From Rhyzopertha dominica (Eukaryota > Arthropoda > Insecta > Coleoptera > Bostrichidae): 64,000 bases of DNA. A program made the translations under genes and the position numbers. The stretch is taken from positions 13,764,001-13,828,000 of the forward strand of contig QCXZ01000064.1 of the NCBI GenBank assembly GCA_025024175.1, read 5' to 3'. This document shows positions 24,810 to 37,520 of the stretch, one piece after another; position 1 is the first letter of the stretch; every line of letters begins with the position of its first letter. The notes under the pieces were generated by a model. That model was not told the origin of the DNA. It saw only the letters and a program-made list of their open reading frames with translations, and searched no databases.

Positions 24810-27800
24810 TTAAGTAAACGCTTGTTAAAAAAAGAAGTTTTTTGCGAATATTTTAAAACTTATTTTGCGATGTCCTTAAAAGAGGAGTATAGTTTGAAAG
24901 CAAAAAACAGCACCATCTGAATGAAAAAGTATCTCAATGAGTATTGCAAACTGGAGGTTGATAACTATCACTGCCTTAAAAAAGTATAAAAGAACACTAT
25001 CGAGCGTACAAAACCTTGGACAGCTTGTATGCTGCATATAACAAATTTTAACGTAAACCTCTACCCACACGTCAAGGTAGTTTGAAACTACAAACGCCAA
25101 ACTAAATCGTATGTAAATTGAGATTAATCGTCAAGTCTGCTCATTAAATGGACAAACCAGCAAAGCTGCTGCCCTGGCTTATCAATGCGGCAAGCACACT
25201 ATTACACGTGACAAAATTCCTGCTAAATGGAAGCGAGCGTCACCTAGTGCACGTAGTCGTGGACAGGCAACAAGTTATAGTAATTACAGCCTTAGTGCCC
25301 CAGTGTTGCCATACATAAGCAATATATTATGTCTTTTGACTCGCTTTTTGTTCAAGGAATAAAATAACTTTGGATATCTCTGTTGCAGCACGCGATATGA
25401 AAACAGTAAACAATCATTCTAATATTTGTGCCTACTTTTATTTGACTGCTCCTGGTCATCATGGAAGTCAGAAGAGGAACTGTGGAAGCTTGTGAAAAAT
25501 AGTGGTATTTATTACCGATAGCCCCAAATATCTGTATAAAAAACACGTTTTTAGATATTTAGATTTAGATATTTTTTTTTATTATCCTGATTTTTTCTGT
25601 ATAAGTATTAATGAAACTGCGTATATTAAGCCCTAGAAAATGCATTTTTGTTAATAAAAATATCTTTAATATTTATTCCCTTTATTTGTGAACATGATGA
25701 ATACAGTGTGAGTGGTTAGGAATACAAGCATCTATAAACATTACTTAAGTTTAATAATCTGTTGATATCGTTTCTAAGCCGATCATACAAGTTCACAATG
25801 TCGAATGAGTCGTCTGATTTTATTAGTGTTTGTTCTTCCATAGTTATATTGCATGAATGGTAAACGCCTTCATCACAAGAATATTTGAGAAATAATATTA
25901 TACGATGGGGTTGTAGATAATATTTTTTATTGGAGAATATGAATCTGCATAAAAAATAATAGAGCCGTGATTTTTCATTTTTTTCCAATTTGCTTAGATA
26001 AACGTCAAAAAAATGCTAAAGTTTAAATATTAGAACGTGTGGCGAAGGCTGACCCTGCCGCTTGTGATTGGCAGCAGCTGTGTTGTTACCAGCGCATAAC
26101 AATTGTCAGCGTTCCAGAGTTGCCTATGCAAACTTCACATGTCCTGCGTGTTTATCGCTGTCAACTGTCAAAGAAAAGCATCATAACCTTTTAGCAACCC
26201 TCCTGTGTATTTTTGCTTTTTTTATCAATTATCATTATGTCCACGATTATATCGTTGAAAACGCGGACGAAATGGCTGCTGAAAGGGAATGCTTTGTACC
26301 AGCATGCGCAAATACTAAAATATAAATATTAACCTCTTCGTAAAACCAAAACAAACGCAAATGTAAACAAACAGATGTCTCTTCTATAAGCCGAACGCGA
26401 AATGCTATCCCACAACACCCCCCACTCCAGCCGGATCAAGTGACGTTGCTAGCAATAACTGAATTTAGCGGAAAACCTTAGAGGGTGAAAATAAGCCACT
26501 ATAACATTAGAAATATTTTTTGTTGCTAGTATCTCACTTCCTTGGGTCTAGGAAAACCTACAAATGTGTTGCAATACCGATTTATGATCGAGGGCTACAA
26601 CCCCATTGTCCCACAAATCTGCACGGTATATGCATTTGGTATTTCATGTAAGTATTTTATGTACTGCTGGTGTCCTAGTCGGTGATCCAGAATTTCCTGA
26701 ACGAGGTATCCTATGACAGTTTAACTCGAGCAGAACGTACGTATTTAATTAACAAAATTTACGTCTACAGCAAGCGTTTTTTTGGAATTCAATGACCTTC
26801 ACTACATTTTGCAAAATTTCAGAAATGTAATATAGTGAAAGCTTGCCTTGATCGCAACTTCCTGTATAGAAATTTATTTTGTCTAATTACAAACATCCTC
26901 ATGTATAAGGTCAATAAAGCAAATATGAAGAAGGTAATAGTCAAAATAGAGTACATTGAAATAATCATCAGCTTTAAGCTCCCGAAACAAGTTTATCCAA
27001 AATTGTACATCCGCTCTTGCAGATTCCCAAAAACATCTTCGTCTCAATAAGCGCCTATGCCTGTTTCCACATTTCCACACCATGCGGATCGAGCCCACTT
27101 AACGCCAAAGGAATGGTATTTTGGTTTGCGGTAAACCCTTGCTGAAGACAACCTCTCCCTGTAATAACGACAGCATCTCTCTCGCACATTTGTAACCCTT
27201 TCTCTGCAAAGTTCTTTTAAATGATCGATGGCTTATGTGAATATTGTGTCGTAGGAAAAGAAATGATAATATTTCTTTCCAGGAAAGATCGAGTTTAAAC
27301 TATTGCTCTGCAGAATGATTAATTTCCACATTTTTACTTATTTGGTAGGTAAGTCCGACATCTACAGCAATAATAGTGACATCTACTTGGGCTAGCAATA
27401 TCTACATTTAAAAATATAAAAAATGCACAGCAGATGATAAGCGTAATGGGCTATATTAGTTTGGAAACTTCAAAATTTAACCTTAGGAGTTGAATATGCA
27501 ACTTTTAAAATTGAAATTTTAAGTTTTAATGTTGAAATTTCAACTTTTTATAAATTCTTGTTTTGTTCTCCGGCGTCGTCGTGGTTTACTCTACGCTAAG
27601 CATGCAAAAAAATACTCCTGCATTAAAGTTCATTTGGTACAACGTTTTACAAGTGGCATTTTAAAATTTAATCTGCAATATAGCTTGCATGTGCTATCAT
27701 ATTCTATCAAATGGCTCTGGCAACATCGACGCTGCCCTACTCCGACTTCGGCTTCTGAATTGGCAGTTCGTATTTGTCCCAATTGAATTAAATGATCCCC

Positions 27801-27838
27801 ATTTGCATAGTTACAAAGCTGTTGTTTCTCGATATTAC
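24810..27838. other. Intronic DNA without recognisable genes
   Basis: Nothing firm. The frame 26068-26325 ends with MAAERECFVPACANTKI, which slightly resembles the start of a THAP zinc finger, but it stops at once. Confidence 0.4.
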
Positions 27839-27978
27839 NGCTGAGTTCCCGCCTTGGCGAACGTTTCCCTTGCCGAGAAGCCGTCGGGACGTCAAATCGA
27901 AGTGGACGTAATCCCGCGGGGCTTGTTCAATATAGTTATCGAACAGAAAATGTGTATCGCAGGCTTTGGAATCAATGC
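27839..27978 (-). CDS. Candidate internal exon of an unidentified gene on the opposite strand
   Basis: The - strand reads an acceptor CATTTGTTTCAG, then 140 bp of open, less AT-rich sequence, then a donor GTAATA. The frame gives GIDSKACDTHFLFDNYIEQA and then PRDYVHFDLTSRRLLGKGNV, ending QGGNS. Amino-acid composition is protein-like, with many charged and aromatic residues, unlike the random frames around it. An ambiguous base (N) occupies the last exon position. I do not recognise the family. It could be an exon of a gene nested in the KH-gene intron, an exon captured by a transposon, or chance. Confidence 0.4.
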
Positions 27979-28399
27979 CTGAAACAAATGAGCGGTTAGG
28001 CGTAAGCAACTAAATGGATTATTTGCTGTCTTTTAGTGACCTATTGTGACAAACAGACAAGACAACAAACTAAGCGAGAATTAGAGTGTGAATAACGCCA
28101 TGTTATCTAGTGGCAATATGGTATTATCCACTCGTCTCTATGGAGAACTAATCTGATACGCGCCGTGTTGTCTGCACTGGGACTATAGCTGTGTCGAGAA
28201 GGCTTTATAATCCGAAACAGCTGTCCACAGACTGTTTTGACGCAGGCGACATGGCATATACGTAATTTTGTTATTAAGAAAAACTAAGTTCGTGCTTAAA
28301 GACTTGAAGTATATAAATTTCATTGCCGCAAAAATAAATGTGCTAATCGTAATTTAAATAATTTAGGAAAGGATAATATATCTAAATATTCTCACCAGT
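27979..28399. other. Intronic DNA without recognisable features
   Basis: No repeat partner or coding signature was seen. Confidence 0.4.
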
Positions 28400-29800
28400 A
28401 GTGGCAAAGATATTCAAACTAGCCTCTGAACAAATAACTATATCTTCAAACCTGAATCCTAACATCTGGCTTCGTTATTTCGACAACACTTGCATTATAT
28501 TTATGTGGCCTCACGGCTTCACCGAAATAAACTTAGAACATCTTAAGTCCCAACAATCTGATATAAAATTAACGATAGAAATCGAAAACAGTAATTATCT
28601 CCTCTTTCTTGATAACCTTGTCACCCGTTTACTGGATGGTCATTTGGGCCACCCTGTATATCGCGAAGCCACCCACACAGATCGGTACTTGCTTGCGTCT
28701 TCTGATCATTATACGTCACAAATGTCCTGAATTCTCTTGTTAACCGTGCAGAATCAACCAATTTCTGAAGCAGGCAAACTTCGAAGTGAATTGCAACACT
28801 TACGCATCAGCCTGGCCGACAATGGGTGTAATAAGCGTGAAATACAATCTGCAATAAATCGCTATATTTACCTCAAATCCAAACTAACTTGTGAATCCCC
28901 AAATTATAGATCCATTGCATTACTCCCTAATGTTGAAGGTGACACAGACAGAATCGGCAAATTTCGTAAGAAACAAACTGTCTATTCTTCACTCTTAATT
29001 TCGTGGTGCTTAAACGTCGCGGGTTGGTTGCCCTAGCTGCCCGTCTCACGCTTTTCCGGTCATGTACCGCGCATTTTTGTCGAAATCGCACAAAAAGAAA
29101 CACATTCATTCATCGACTTGTGTGTGCCCCGACCGAAGCCTCCAATGCCTCCAGGTGACCGTCGCATCCATAAACCAGGTAGGTGGAAAGTGAGGGCAAC
29201 TTTCGATTTTTCGAATCATTTGTCCAATTTCATATTTCGTATAATTCAAACACAAACAATCCGTAATCTTTTAGCCCCCTTCGAAAATGTCACAGATTCT
29301 TGCATCTCCGAAGGACAAAATAAATCTTTTATTTTCTAGATGTATTTACAGCATTCCTTGTTCGTGCGTTGCCCTATATATAGTCGAAACTCTCCTCCAT
29401 TAAAACCAGGCTTAATGAACTCAAGCGCTGCATAAAATCAGGTTTCTTTGCCCACTCAGTAGTAGCCGAACATCAGCATGAAACCGGTCACAATATTTTG
29501 TTTGACAATATGTCAGTTCCCCTTTTACAAAACCGAAAATCCAAAAAAGCAATAGAAGTTTTCATCCAAATAATCTGAACTGCGATGATTCCGAGATTCC
29601 CATCAAACAACGGCTATCCCCACTTTCATAATCTCCATCCCCTCCGTCCAAGCATCTCCACTCTCTCGTAACAACAGGTACAACGTTACTCTATTGCTTT
29701 CGTTCGGCTTGGACGTGTTTCTCGCATTAGGTTTGTACCATATTCCGTATTCCTGTCCTGGTGATGTCCCTTGCAAGAGTAGGCGAAACGTCGACCGTAT
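28400..29800 (+). pseudogene. Penelope-like element, degenerate, + strand
   Basis: In order: an RT palm block with WLRYFDNTCIIFMWPHG (28465-28515), where the family has Y-V/I-D-D and this copy has Y-F-D-N; the thumb block PVYREATHTDRYLLASSDHY (28645-28710); the linker helix LRSELQHLRISLADNG (28775-28822); and GIY-YIG remnants around 29340-29480 (CSCALPYIVE, then LNELKRCIKSGFFAHS across frameshifts). It ends at a hammerhead-like segment (29752-29796). About 190 bp near 28985-29190 do not match the family and look like a small insertion. Numerous frameshifts make it non-functional. Confidence 0.8.
29752..29796 (+). ncRNA. Hammerhead-ribozyme-like motif at the Penelope-like terminus
   Basis: GTC at 29755, a CTGGTGA box (29758-29764; hammerhead consensus CTGATGA), a stem-loop, then GCGAAACGTCGACC (29783-29796). 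GTC and the downstream GAC can form stem I, and AC-GT a minimal stem III. One core base differs from the active consensus. Hammerhead motifs at Penelope-like termini are known. Confidence 0.4.
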
Positions 29801-30204
29801 TCCAGAAACAGACGCGGTCTGACACAAATAGACTAAAATTTCTATATAAATCTGGCAGCAAAAGCTTACGTTCTTGATAGAAACTGTTTGCCATATATAA
29901 AAATTACGTAAATTAAAAAAATGGTCGTTAGAAATTTAAATAAGACACGGATACGGAATAACTGTAACAGAACATTTTGGCATGACTAACAATTTTTTTA
30001 AAACAGTTGCCATGGTTTCCGTGGTACGTTATCAATCCAGATTTAGCTGATTTTAGCATGAAATTGGTGCACGTTTGGAGAAAACTGCTTATAAACAGCT
30101 GTTTCGCTACAATATAAAATCTACACCTTTCTATTTGAGAGTAAATGTAATGGCCGCCCTGCAAAAAATTAACAAATTAAAGGCCCTCGTCGGTTGGAAT
30201 TGCT

Positions 30205-31370
30205 TCCTAAGGTTTCGCTAGCAACAGTGGCAAACTTCTTCAGAGGTCCTTCCATCTCTGGTGCTGGATGTAGACTAACGAGTTACTTTTGCGTCTGCTG
30301 TTATGGAGCACCTAATATAAATATCATTTTCTCCTGTCATCCGTGAAACATTCATGTGGGAAATTTGGGTAGATATCGTATTTTTATTCGACTGACGAGT
30401 TCTCCTGCGCAAGTTGTATTTATACNGGTAGGTCGAGGCGNGGCTTGTTCCGCCNGGGTTGACGTCGGGATGTCGATCGGCATAGCTAGGGCGTTCGTGA
30501 TAATCGGGTTCCAGATCCGGTTGAGCCTGAGGGTCTCCTCTTTTCTATTGAAATTATCAGGATGTTTGTGGATCTCGATTATTTCCCTGGTCAGTCTGCT
30601 GTGATAGCCGTTGACTAATGCTAGCAACCTACAGTTCTCTAAGTGTATCCTGTGGTCGCCGTTGCTCAATGCGTGCTTGGCTACGGCAGACTTCTCAGTT
30701 CGTCCTAACCGGCAATATGCTTTATGTCCCTTGAGTCTCGTTCCCATTGATCTCTTGGTAGTTCCAATATAGACCTTGCCGCAAGAACACGGTACGCGGT
30801 AGACTCCTGCTGCTGAAAGTGTGTCCCTCTTGTCCTTCGCTGATCTGATGATTTGCTTGATCTTCTTCGTAAGTCTGAAGATTGTTCTGATGTCGTGCCT
30901 CCTCAGACATCTGTTAATCTTGTCTGTGACTCTAGCAACACACGGAAGATAATCTTGAGAGGTGGTAGGTTGTTGTTCGATTTCCCTTGATGATATCTGG
31001 ACCATTGACTTTTCGATCTCCCTCTTGCTGTAGCCATTTGCCTCGAATGCAGTTCTCAGGTGTTCAAGTTCCTCTTGTAGGTTCTTCGGTTCGCAAGTCC
31101 TTCGAGCTCGTTCTGTCAGGGTTCTGATGACTCCATACTTCTGACTCAGATGATGGTTGGACAAAGCGTTCAGGTATCTGTCCGTATGTGTTGGTTTCCT
31201 GTACACTGTTTGACCCAGTTTGTTTCCACGCTTCCTTACTAGTACAACCAAGAAAGCCAGTTGTTGGTAAACTGGTTGCTAGGATGCTGGCTATTGAGGC
31301 GCTGAAGAAAGTCATTGGATTGCCCAAGATCCACAAAGATATGCAAAAGTACATGGTGTTCCATTTATAA
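30205..31370 (-). mobile_element. Penelope-like element, 3' part with GIY-YIG endonuclease, - strand
   Basis: Contains the best-preserved Penelope-like frame of the window (31251-30352). RT similarity can be followed upstream to about 31285 (QQLAFLVVLVRKRGNK), where a stop and frame change end it, so the 5' part is missing. The 3' end near 30205-30250 carries a CTGAAGA...GAAAC motif like the terminal motifs of the other copies. Confidence 0.85.
30352..31251 (-). pseudogene. Penelope-like RT C-terminus plus GIY-YIG endonuclease, 5'-truncated
   Basis: A 299-residue open frame. Residues 1-60 hold the end of the RT palm/thumb (QTVYRKPTHTDRYLNALSNH). Residues about 60-150 form the charged linker (LQEELEHLRTAFEANGYSKR). 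The GIY-YIG nuclease follows from about residue 148: GVYRVPCSCGKVYIGTTKRS, then the MGTRLKGHK helix with the conserved Arg, then AVAKHALSNGDHRI with the metal-site/His region. The usual catalytic elements look present. In intact elements this nuclease nicks target DNA for target-primed reverse transcription. Three ambiguous bases (30426, 30441, 30455) fall in the C-terminal part. Without the RT catalytic core the copy cannot be autonomous. Confidence 0.88.
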
Positions 31371-31826
31371 TAAGGACGTTATCGGCTACTTCTAGTATAA
31401 CCGAAAGCTGTATTTTAGAATACTTTGTTTCAAACGGCACTGTCTGTTTTTTTACATTTCCTGATACTTTTAACTGCAGAATATTCCTTTTTATTTAAAA
31501 GCGTACTTAATGATTTTTAGAGGTAAGTTATTTCGTTGGAGGTGTTCTCGGCTGTGGTCCCTGGAATCATTTTAATTTCCGGGTTAAAATCTCATGTTGG
31601 ACGCAGCCTTTTCTTTAACTGTTACAATATTCCATTCTTTATTTTGCTTATCCTGTACGTTCAATCGTCAGCCCTATTGGGTTTCGAATCTACAACGTGG
31701 ACAAGTTCTAATAAATGGCTTACTACCATATTATGTAATTTCTGACAACTAATTTCTTTAAGTGGGTATTTGATTTCATTATTGAATGAATATAATTCCC
31801 GAAGTCAATCTAAAATTAATTTGTGT
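31371..31826. other. Intronic DNA without recognisable features
   Basis: Nothing was seen beyond short random frames. Confidence 0.4.
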
Positions 31827-32144
31827 ACCGGGTGATCTAAATTAAGTGCGCACCATTGCTAACTTTTTTATTATCATAGATACAAAGTCGGTTAAATTGG
31901 CAAAGTAATAGTACTTTTTCTACTGATTAAGATGGTCGAAGTAGAAAAATGATTGAACATAGCATTTCCGAGAAAATAAAAGAAATGTCTTTTATTTTCT
32001 CGGAAATGCTATGTTCAATTGTTTTTCTGCTTCCACCATCTTAATCAGTAGAAAAAGCACTATTACTTTGCCAATTTAACCGACTTTGTATCTATGATAA
32101 TAAAAAAGTTAGCAATGGTGCGCACTTAATTTAGAACACCCGGT
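31827..32144. mobile_element. 318-bp palindromic foldback MITE
   Basis: Two arms of about 157 bp are almost perfect inverse copies, with only about six differences, joined by a 4-nt loop (AATG near 31986). The ends read ACCGGGTG...CACCCGGT, and the arms contain AAATTAAGTGCGCACCATTG. A clean target duplication is not visible. It has no coding capacity. Transcription would give a long double-stranded hairpin. Confidence 0.9.
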
Positions 32145-32978
32145 CTACGTCGACGGCGAAACACCGAAAAACCTCTAGTTTGAGGAGCTATGCCATGAAT
32201 TTTTAATCGAGATTGATATCAGTAAGCACCTAAGCCGACAAATAATAATAGCGCCCACACATCACCTGAGGCCTGAGGCGGCTTCTCAAGTATTTCATTC
32301 AACACCCCTGCATAAGTGGGGACGCCGTTTGCAATTATCTCCCGGAACAGGCATTCGCTTGGGAATATGTGTTGATGCGTCGCTTAGGAGACGTGGTCGA
32401 ACGAGAGCCTAAGGGGGCGATATAACTTTTTGTATTTTCTTATTCTGGCTCGGAATTGCTCGCGCTTTTATTAAGCCTATTGTGGCATAAAATGGGCATT
32501 AATGTCGGGCGTTATTTTTATTCCTTCTTTTGTTGGCTTGTATTGCGACACGCGGAATTGAATACCCATAAAGTAAAGACATTTGCTGCAAACATTGTTT
32601 ACGAAATAAAAGCGACATGGCAAGTTTGAGGCCGATCTGGGGCTTCAATCTCTATATATAACGTGCATTCATGTAATCTGTCTTTAAGTTTTTTTATACA
32701 AAACTGTTCGATTCAATACAATGCACTTGCTTAGGCAAACATTTGTAGCTTAATTTGCAGTGACAGTCATCCTGATGGATGAGTTATGTATAAACTACCT
32801 TACTGCTTGCTCCTCGAATCAATATGGAAGTAACTCAATTATAGATGAAACGAGAAATGAGTAATGTGGTAATAGTAATGATACAGGGTTCTAGGGTGTA
32901 TAAATGTCAAAAAAACATACTGTTATGATGTACGATTGAGATAAAATAAAGCATAAAATACAAAATAGGGATTATTCG
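32145..32978. other. Intronic DNA without recognisable features
   Basis: No coding frame and no repeat partner elsewhere in the window. Confidence 0.4.
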
Positions 32979-33052
32979 GAAAAAAATACTAAAACAGGTA
33001 ACTTAAGATTTAATAGAAGCTTTATTTTGAGACGATTGAAACAGGATAGTCT
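32979..33052 (+). repeat. Left arm of a ~75-bp inverted repeat pair (partner 37521-37594)
   Basis: Shares a long block with the reverse complement of 37521-37594: seven A, a CTAAAACA word, GTAACTTAA, and GCTTTATTTTGAGACGATT. The pair encloses 4.6 kb including a hAT insertion, so it could be the terminal inverted repeats of one large element, or two opposed copies of a small repeat. Confidence 0.75.
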
Positions 33053-33059
33053 GTTCCCA

Positions 33060-33500
33060 GCCAACACAGTTATATATAGTTTATGTAACTATTACATAAC
33101 ACCACTTACATAAACCATGTTTAATATGTAACATGTATGCTACATGTGGAGCACATGTACTGAAAAACACCGGATCAAACTTGTGTCACCTGGAATATCT
33201 ATGCTTCATAAATAAGCTACATAGCAGCCACGTAATTTTTATATGTTGTAGCCATGTAGCTGCTCTGTTTATGTTACAGATGTGATATATTTTATATCAT
33301 TAAAACGTAATGTCACTACGTTTGAAAATATCGGCTCAAATAGGTGTGATCTGTAATATATCTGTTACATAAAAAAACTACAAAGCAGACATGTACCTTT
33401 TATATGTTGTAGAGTGCATAGTTTCATTTACTTTATGTGATTTATATGCACTACAGATGTGTTCTACATGCATCTTATTGATAACGTTCGGATGTTCCCT
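33060..33500. repeat. Degenerate tandem TATGTAAC/TACATA-rich repeats
   Basis: Words such as TTATGTAAC, TACATAAA, ACATGTA and TATATGTTGTAG recur in both orientations. A similar cluster lies at 36410-36560 near the right arm, consistent with subterminal repeats of a DNA transposon. Confidence 0.5.
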
Positions 33501-34330
33501 AAATGAAAAAGTCCTTTCACTGATACAAAATTTATTCGAGATTATTACATATTAAAAAATATATCTTTAGAAATGTCCTTGCCCCTTTCCTTACCCTCCG
33601 ATAGGCAATCTCTAAAAAACACAAGACCATAAGTTCAACAGATGTACAACACAGCAGCAATTCAGGAGAATATGCATAATCTCTTATGGGCATGTGGGAT
33701 ATCTACACAAAAGTAACCTTCCATAATTTTTTTCTTCCGCGACACACGTCTGACGAAAACATCTTTGAAAGGTATTGTTTTAAATTGCAACAACAGTATT
33801 AAAAAGTTCCTTTTCTTATTTGCAACTTCGGAAGCTAATGTTTTGAAAAAGATATATCATAAAACAAAATGCAGGGTAATTTTTTTATGTCCTTAAGGAC
33901 ACTGTAACACCCTACAGTCTGTGCAAGTAAAAAGAAATAACAATCAGCATACAATGATTATGTTTGTGTAAAATTGTATTAAAGAAATATAAAACCACTC
34001 ACTTTTTTCGTTTTAATCTTGATCCATTAAGACATAACCATTCTGATATTAGTTGTTCGCAATCGAGAATCTTTAGATCTTTGCCTTAAAATTGTTAGTT
34101 ATTTTTAATTTTTAATTAGTATAAAAATCTTACCTTTTAAGGCTCTCGCGTAAACGCTTATTTCTATGCCCTACGCAGGAACAAACATTTGTACAAGGGT
34201 TAGACACAATAGCTTTAAAACATCTACAGACGAAGCCTCTGACATTTTTGTCAACTATTTGTGACAGATATTGTTTCTAGAAACATTTTAGCCATCATAG
34301 TCATACATATAAGATTTTGGTCACTATAAT

Positions 34331-35547
34331 CAGTGGCGGCTCGTTCGGGTCGGCAGGGTCGGCACTGCCGACCCAGAATTTTGATCGAAGAAATTATTTT
34401 TTTTCGTATTTTTATGTATATTTTGTTTTATTATGTTCAGATATCTTGATACAGTTGGAGCGTATTTTTTTACATTACCATCAAATTGATAATTAGCCAA
34501 AATCACATTTTTACGGGTTATCCCGAAAAATTTACGCTACTCGGCAACCGTGACTGGGCCATGTATGTGTTTGTCATCCAAGCCCGTGATCCAAGCGCTG
34601 GGTCGGCAGACCGCATCGTATAAGGAAGCAATAGCATCGTTTTCCTATGAGCTGAACAAAGACGCAACCCGGCGCATATTGAATCCTGAAGCGAAAATCG
34701 AGACTGCAATGCCTGGGGCCGGCAGACAGCATAAAACGGTAAAACGGACTTCATCATTTATTTCAATTATTTCAAGTTTTTTTTTTAATCAACCAATTAT
34801 AGTTCTATTTTCTACTGAGTATTACAAATTATCTGATTGACACCCTTTAAATGCTTACAGTTTTTTTATAATCATAATTTAATTTTACGTATATATGTTT
34901 TTATTGAAGTTAATAATGGAGGCCCGGCATTCATAATCGTCGGATTCCGAAAATTAATTTTGACATGTACATTGAACAACAATTATATATATAGTTCAAT
35001 ACTGAAATCACGAAAAACTACCCGAATGTTCTACGAAATTTTTCATTTTCCCAAGATTATTGTAAGAGCTATCCTCTTAAATAAACAATTTTAAGCAGAT
35101 ACCTTCAAACATTTAACAGAATTAATTAAATACATGTTATAAATTTAGTCAATCTGAAATCATTGAAGAATTTCTCATAAAAAGAAAATAACAAAATAAG
35201 TAAGCGCCAATACCCATAAAATCGCTTAATGCTGTCTGCCGGACTTCCGAATACATCTTCGGATTGAGCTCGACATATATCGACTTCTCGTCTCCGATGC
35301 AGTACAGGTGCACGCTTAACGTTGAAATTATGTAGCTAGTTGCCAGATTAGGCTATTTGTTTCCAAATGAACTATCTTTTTAACTTGCGGCGATATGAAA
35401 ATTTACAGAAGTAGCAAGTAATAAACAACAACAACTACGAGTATATACAAAATTATTTACTAATTTGTAAATAAATAATATTGACTAACTAGAGTGGACC
35501 AAAGTTTTTACTGCCGACCTAATAGAATTTGTCACCAGCCGCCACTG
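34331..35547. mobile_element. 1217-bp non-autonomous hAT element
   Basis: Left end CAGTGGCGGCTCGTTCGG and right end (inward) CAGTGGCGGCTGG are inverted repeats flanked by a perfect 8-bp duplication ACTATAAT (34323-34330 and 35548-35555). The left end adds a GGGTCGGCA...TGCCGACCC palindrome, and a matching CTGCCGACC lies near the right end. A short, relatively GC-rich internal block (34540-34740) has no transposase signature. It is inserted within the larger inverted-repeat structure 32979-37594. Confidence 0.9.
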
Positions 35548-36409
35548 ACTATAATATAGCAATGTTTACATACAACACGTAAGGTACATGAATGGTATAT
35601 GCAACGTAACCGCTATAATACTATTATAATGTAACAAATACATCACACACAAGGTACACGTAGGGCACATACACTATTAGATGTCGGCTCACATATACAC
35701 TCTTACTTAGCGGTTACAGAAATACTGAAATCTTCTTTCTCCACATTTTTGTATGATCCGAATTAGTATTGATGCAGCTCNTTTACCTTATTGTAAAACA
35801 TTTGAAGGAGAAGTTAAGCTCTCAATGGTCGAATATTACTTTTTTTAAATCGTATAGTTATCTCACTGCCACCATTAGAGTAATCCAATACATTCGGAAT
35901 AGAAGAAACTGTACCCGAAAAGAGCCCAAAATAAAAATTAGTTATCAAAATGGGAAAAATATTCGTCACACTTTTTAGATTTGACGGATGAATTTATTAT
36001 AAAATTCATCGATACTTTGTTAATTCAAAGGCTTGTGCGGTTTGTATCTAAAATAGACTTGTAGATTACACTCGTATGGCACCACGTGGTAGAGTACTCT
36101 AGACTGCTAATTTTCATACCTAAAATCATACATCTATTTCTTTTTTCTTCTTTGTGCTTCTTTGTGCTTACAGTACATGTATCCAAAGTTTCTGCAACTG
36201 ATAGGTTTTATTCTAATACAAACTAATACATAGAAGTAATTTCAGCTCTAACCGCATTTATTTTATCATCATTACTACTTTGTGACCATTTTCTCATTTA
36301 GTTTTTGTTACCCGATACCTATATGTTCTTTATTATCTCCGTTTTCTTTTTTACCTTTACGATATACAGACACGACCTGTGTGCAATACAGAAATTGCTC
36401 AGGCAAATA

Positions 36410-36560
36410 GTTTATTATAAACGTGTAGGACTTATGTAGCATTTATGTAACATCATATATCCTAGACATAACAAAGTAAACATATACGTTACATACTTTT
36501 TAAAGCAAATATCTGGTACAAAAACTGTTATGTAGCTTTTGTAACACTGCTGTTCCTTGA
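36410..36560. repeat. TATGTAAC-rich cluster, partner of 33060-33500
   Basis: Recurring TTATGTAGC, TTATGTAAC, TACGTTACATAC and TGTAACAC words, as in the left cluster. Confidence 0.4.
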
Positions 36561-37520
36561 TATTTATGTATCATCATCATGAGACACATTCTTTTTAATA
36601 GAACCATACGCATTTTTTGTGTCATTCAAATGCTTATTGTATAAGTATATCATACACTATGTCATTTGAAGTAAAAAACAATCAAAATGATTATTTAACA
36701 CGTGCTTAAAAGGAAGTTAAAAAAAATACATAAGTGGGCAAGCAAATGTTCAAAGTATGTCAATTTGCAATTTGACGCACCTAATCGAACCTGCCGCTAG
36801 CTGCTGGTACACCATATTCCTTCCGACTGCAGTAAGCACTTCTTGAACATCTTGAATAGGAAGGCAGTTCCGGGAATAAAGAACGTGAACTAGTAGCAAT
36901 AGAAAAAAGGTATCATCTGCAGATTTCGGTGAAAATGAAAGAATTCTCAATCTATAGATGCTGGAATCTACTACAGATGATAACTTTTTTTTGTTTATTA
37001 TATATTTTTTAAATTGTTAGTGTTCAACAATTGCTTAGTGTAGTATGAAGTAATGCTAAAGTTTGCAAAGATATGACATTAACAGTGACAAGTCTCATAA
37101 TAAATATTTACAATGACAATTTGCAAAAAAATTTAAATCTGTAATCTGCATGTTAAAATGGTACGTCTAACGGGGACTAAAGCAATCCAAATTGTAATGA
37201 TAGTAAAGTTATGACATTAGACTCCGGAAGTTTATCAATTGTTTAACTTGGAACATGGGTAGTGCGAAAGATATGTCAAAATGTGGTCATCCCATTTGAA
37301 CATTTGAGTGGGCAAAGTGGTTTTTTGAAAATTCTAATCCTTGCTATTCATTAAATGTTGAGACCAAAGTCACCTGACGTATTTTGCTTTATCTGTGAAC
37401 TACATTTTAGGCACATATTGAATAACCATTTTTGTAATTGTGCCCAGTTTGATTATTTTTTTGGGTTAAGGGACCTAATGATTGAATTCCTAAAATGCAC
37501 ATGGTTATAGTAAAAAAAGA

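Noticed and set aside
26068..26325. Frame ending MAAERECFVPACANTKI, THAP-like start
   Set aside because: Only the first Cys pair is suggested and a stop follows at once; no His pair or downstream exon.
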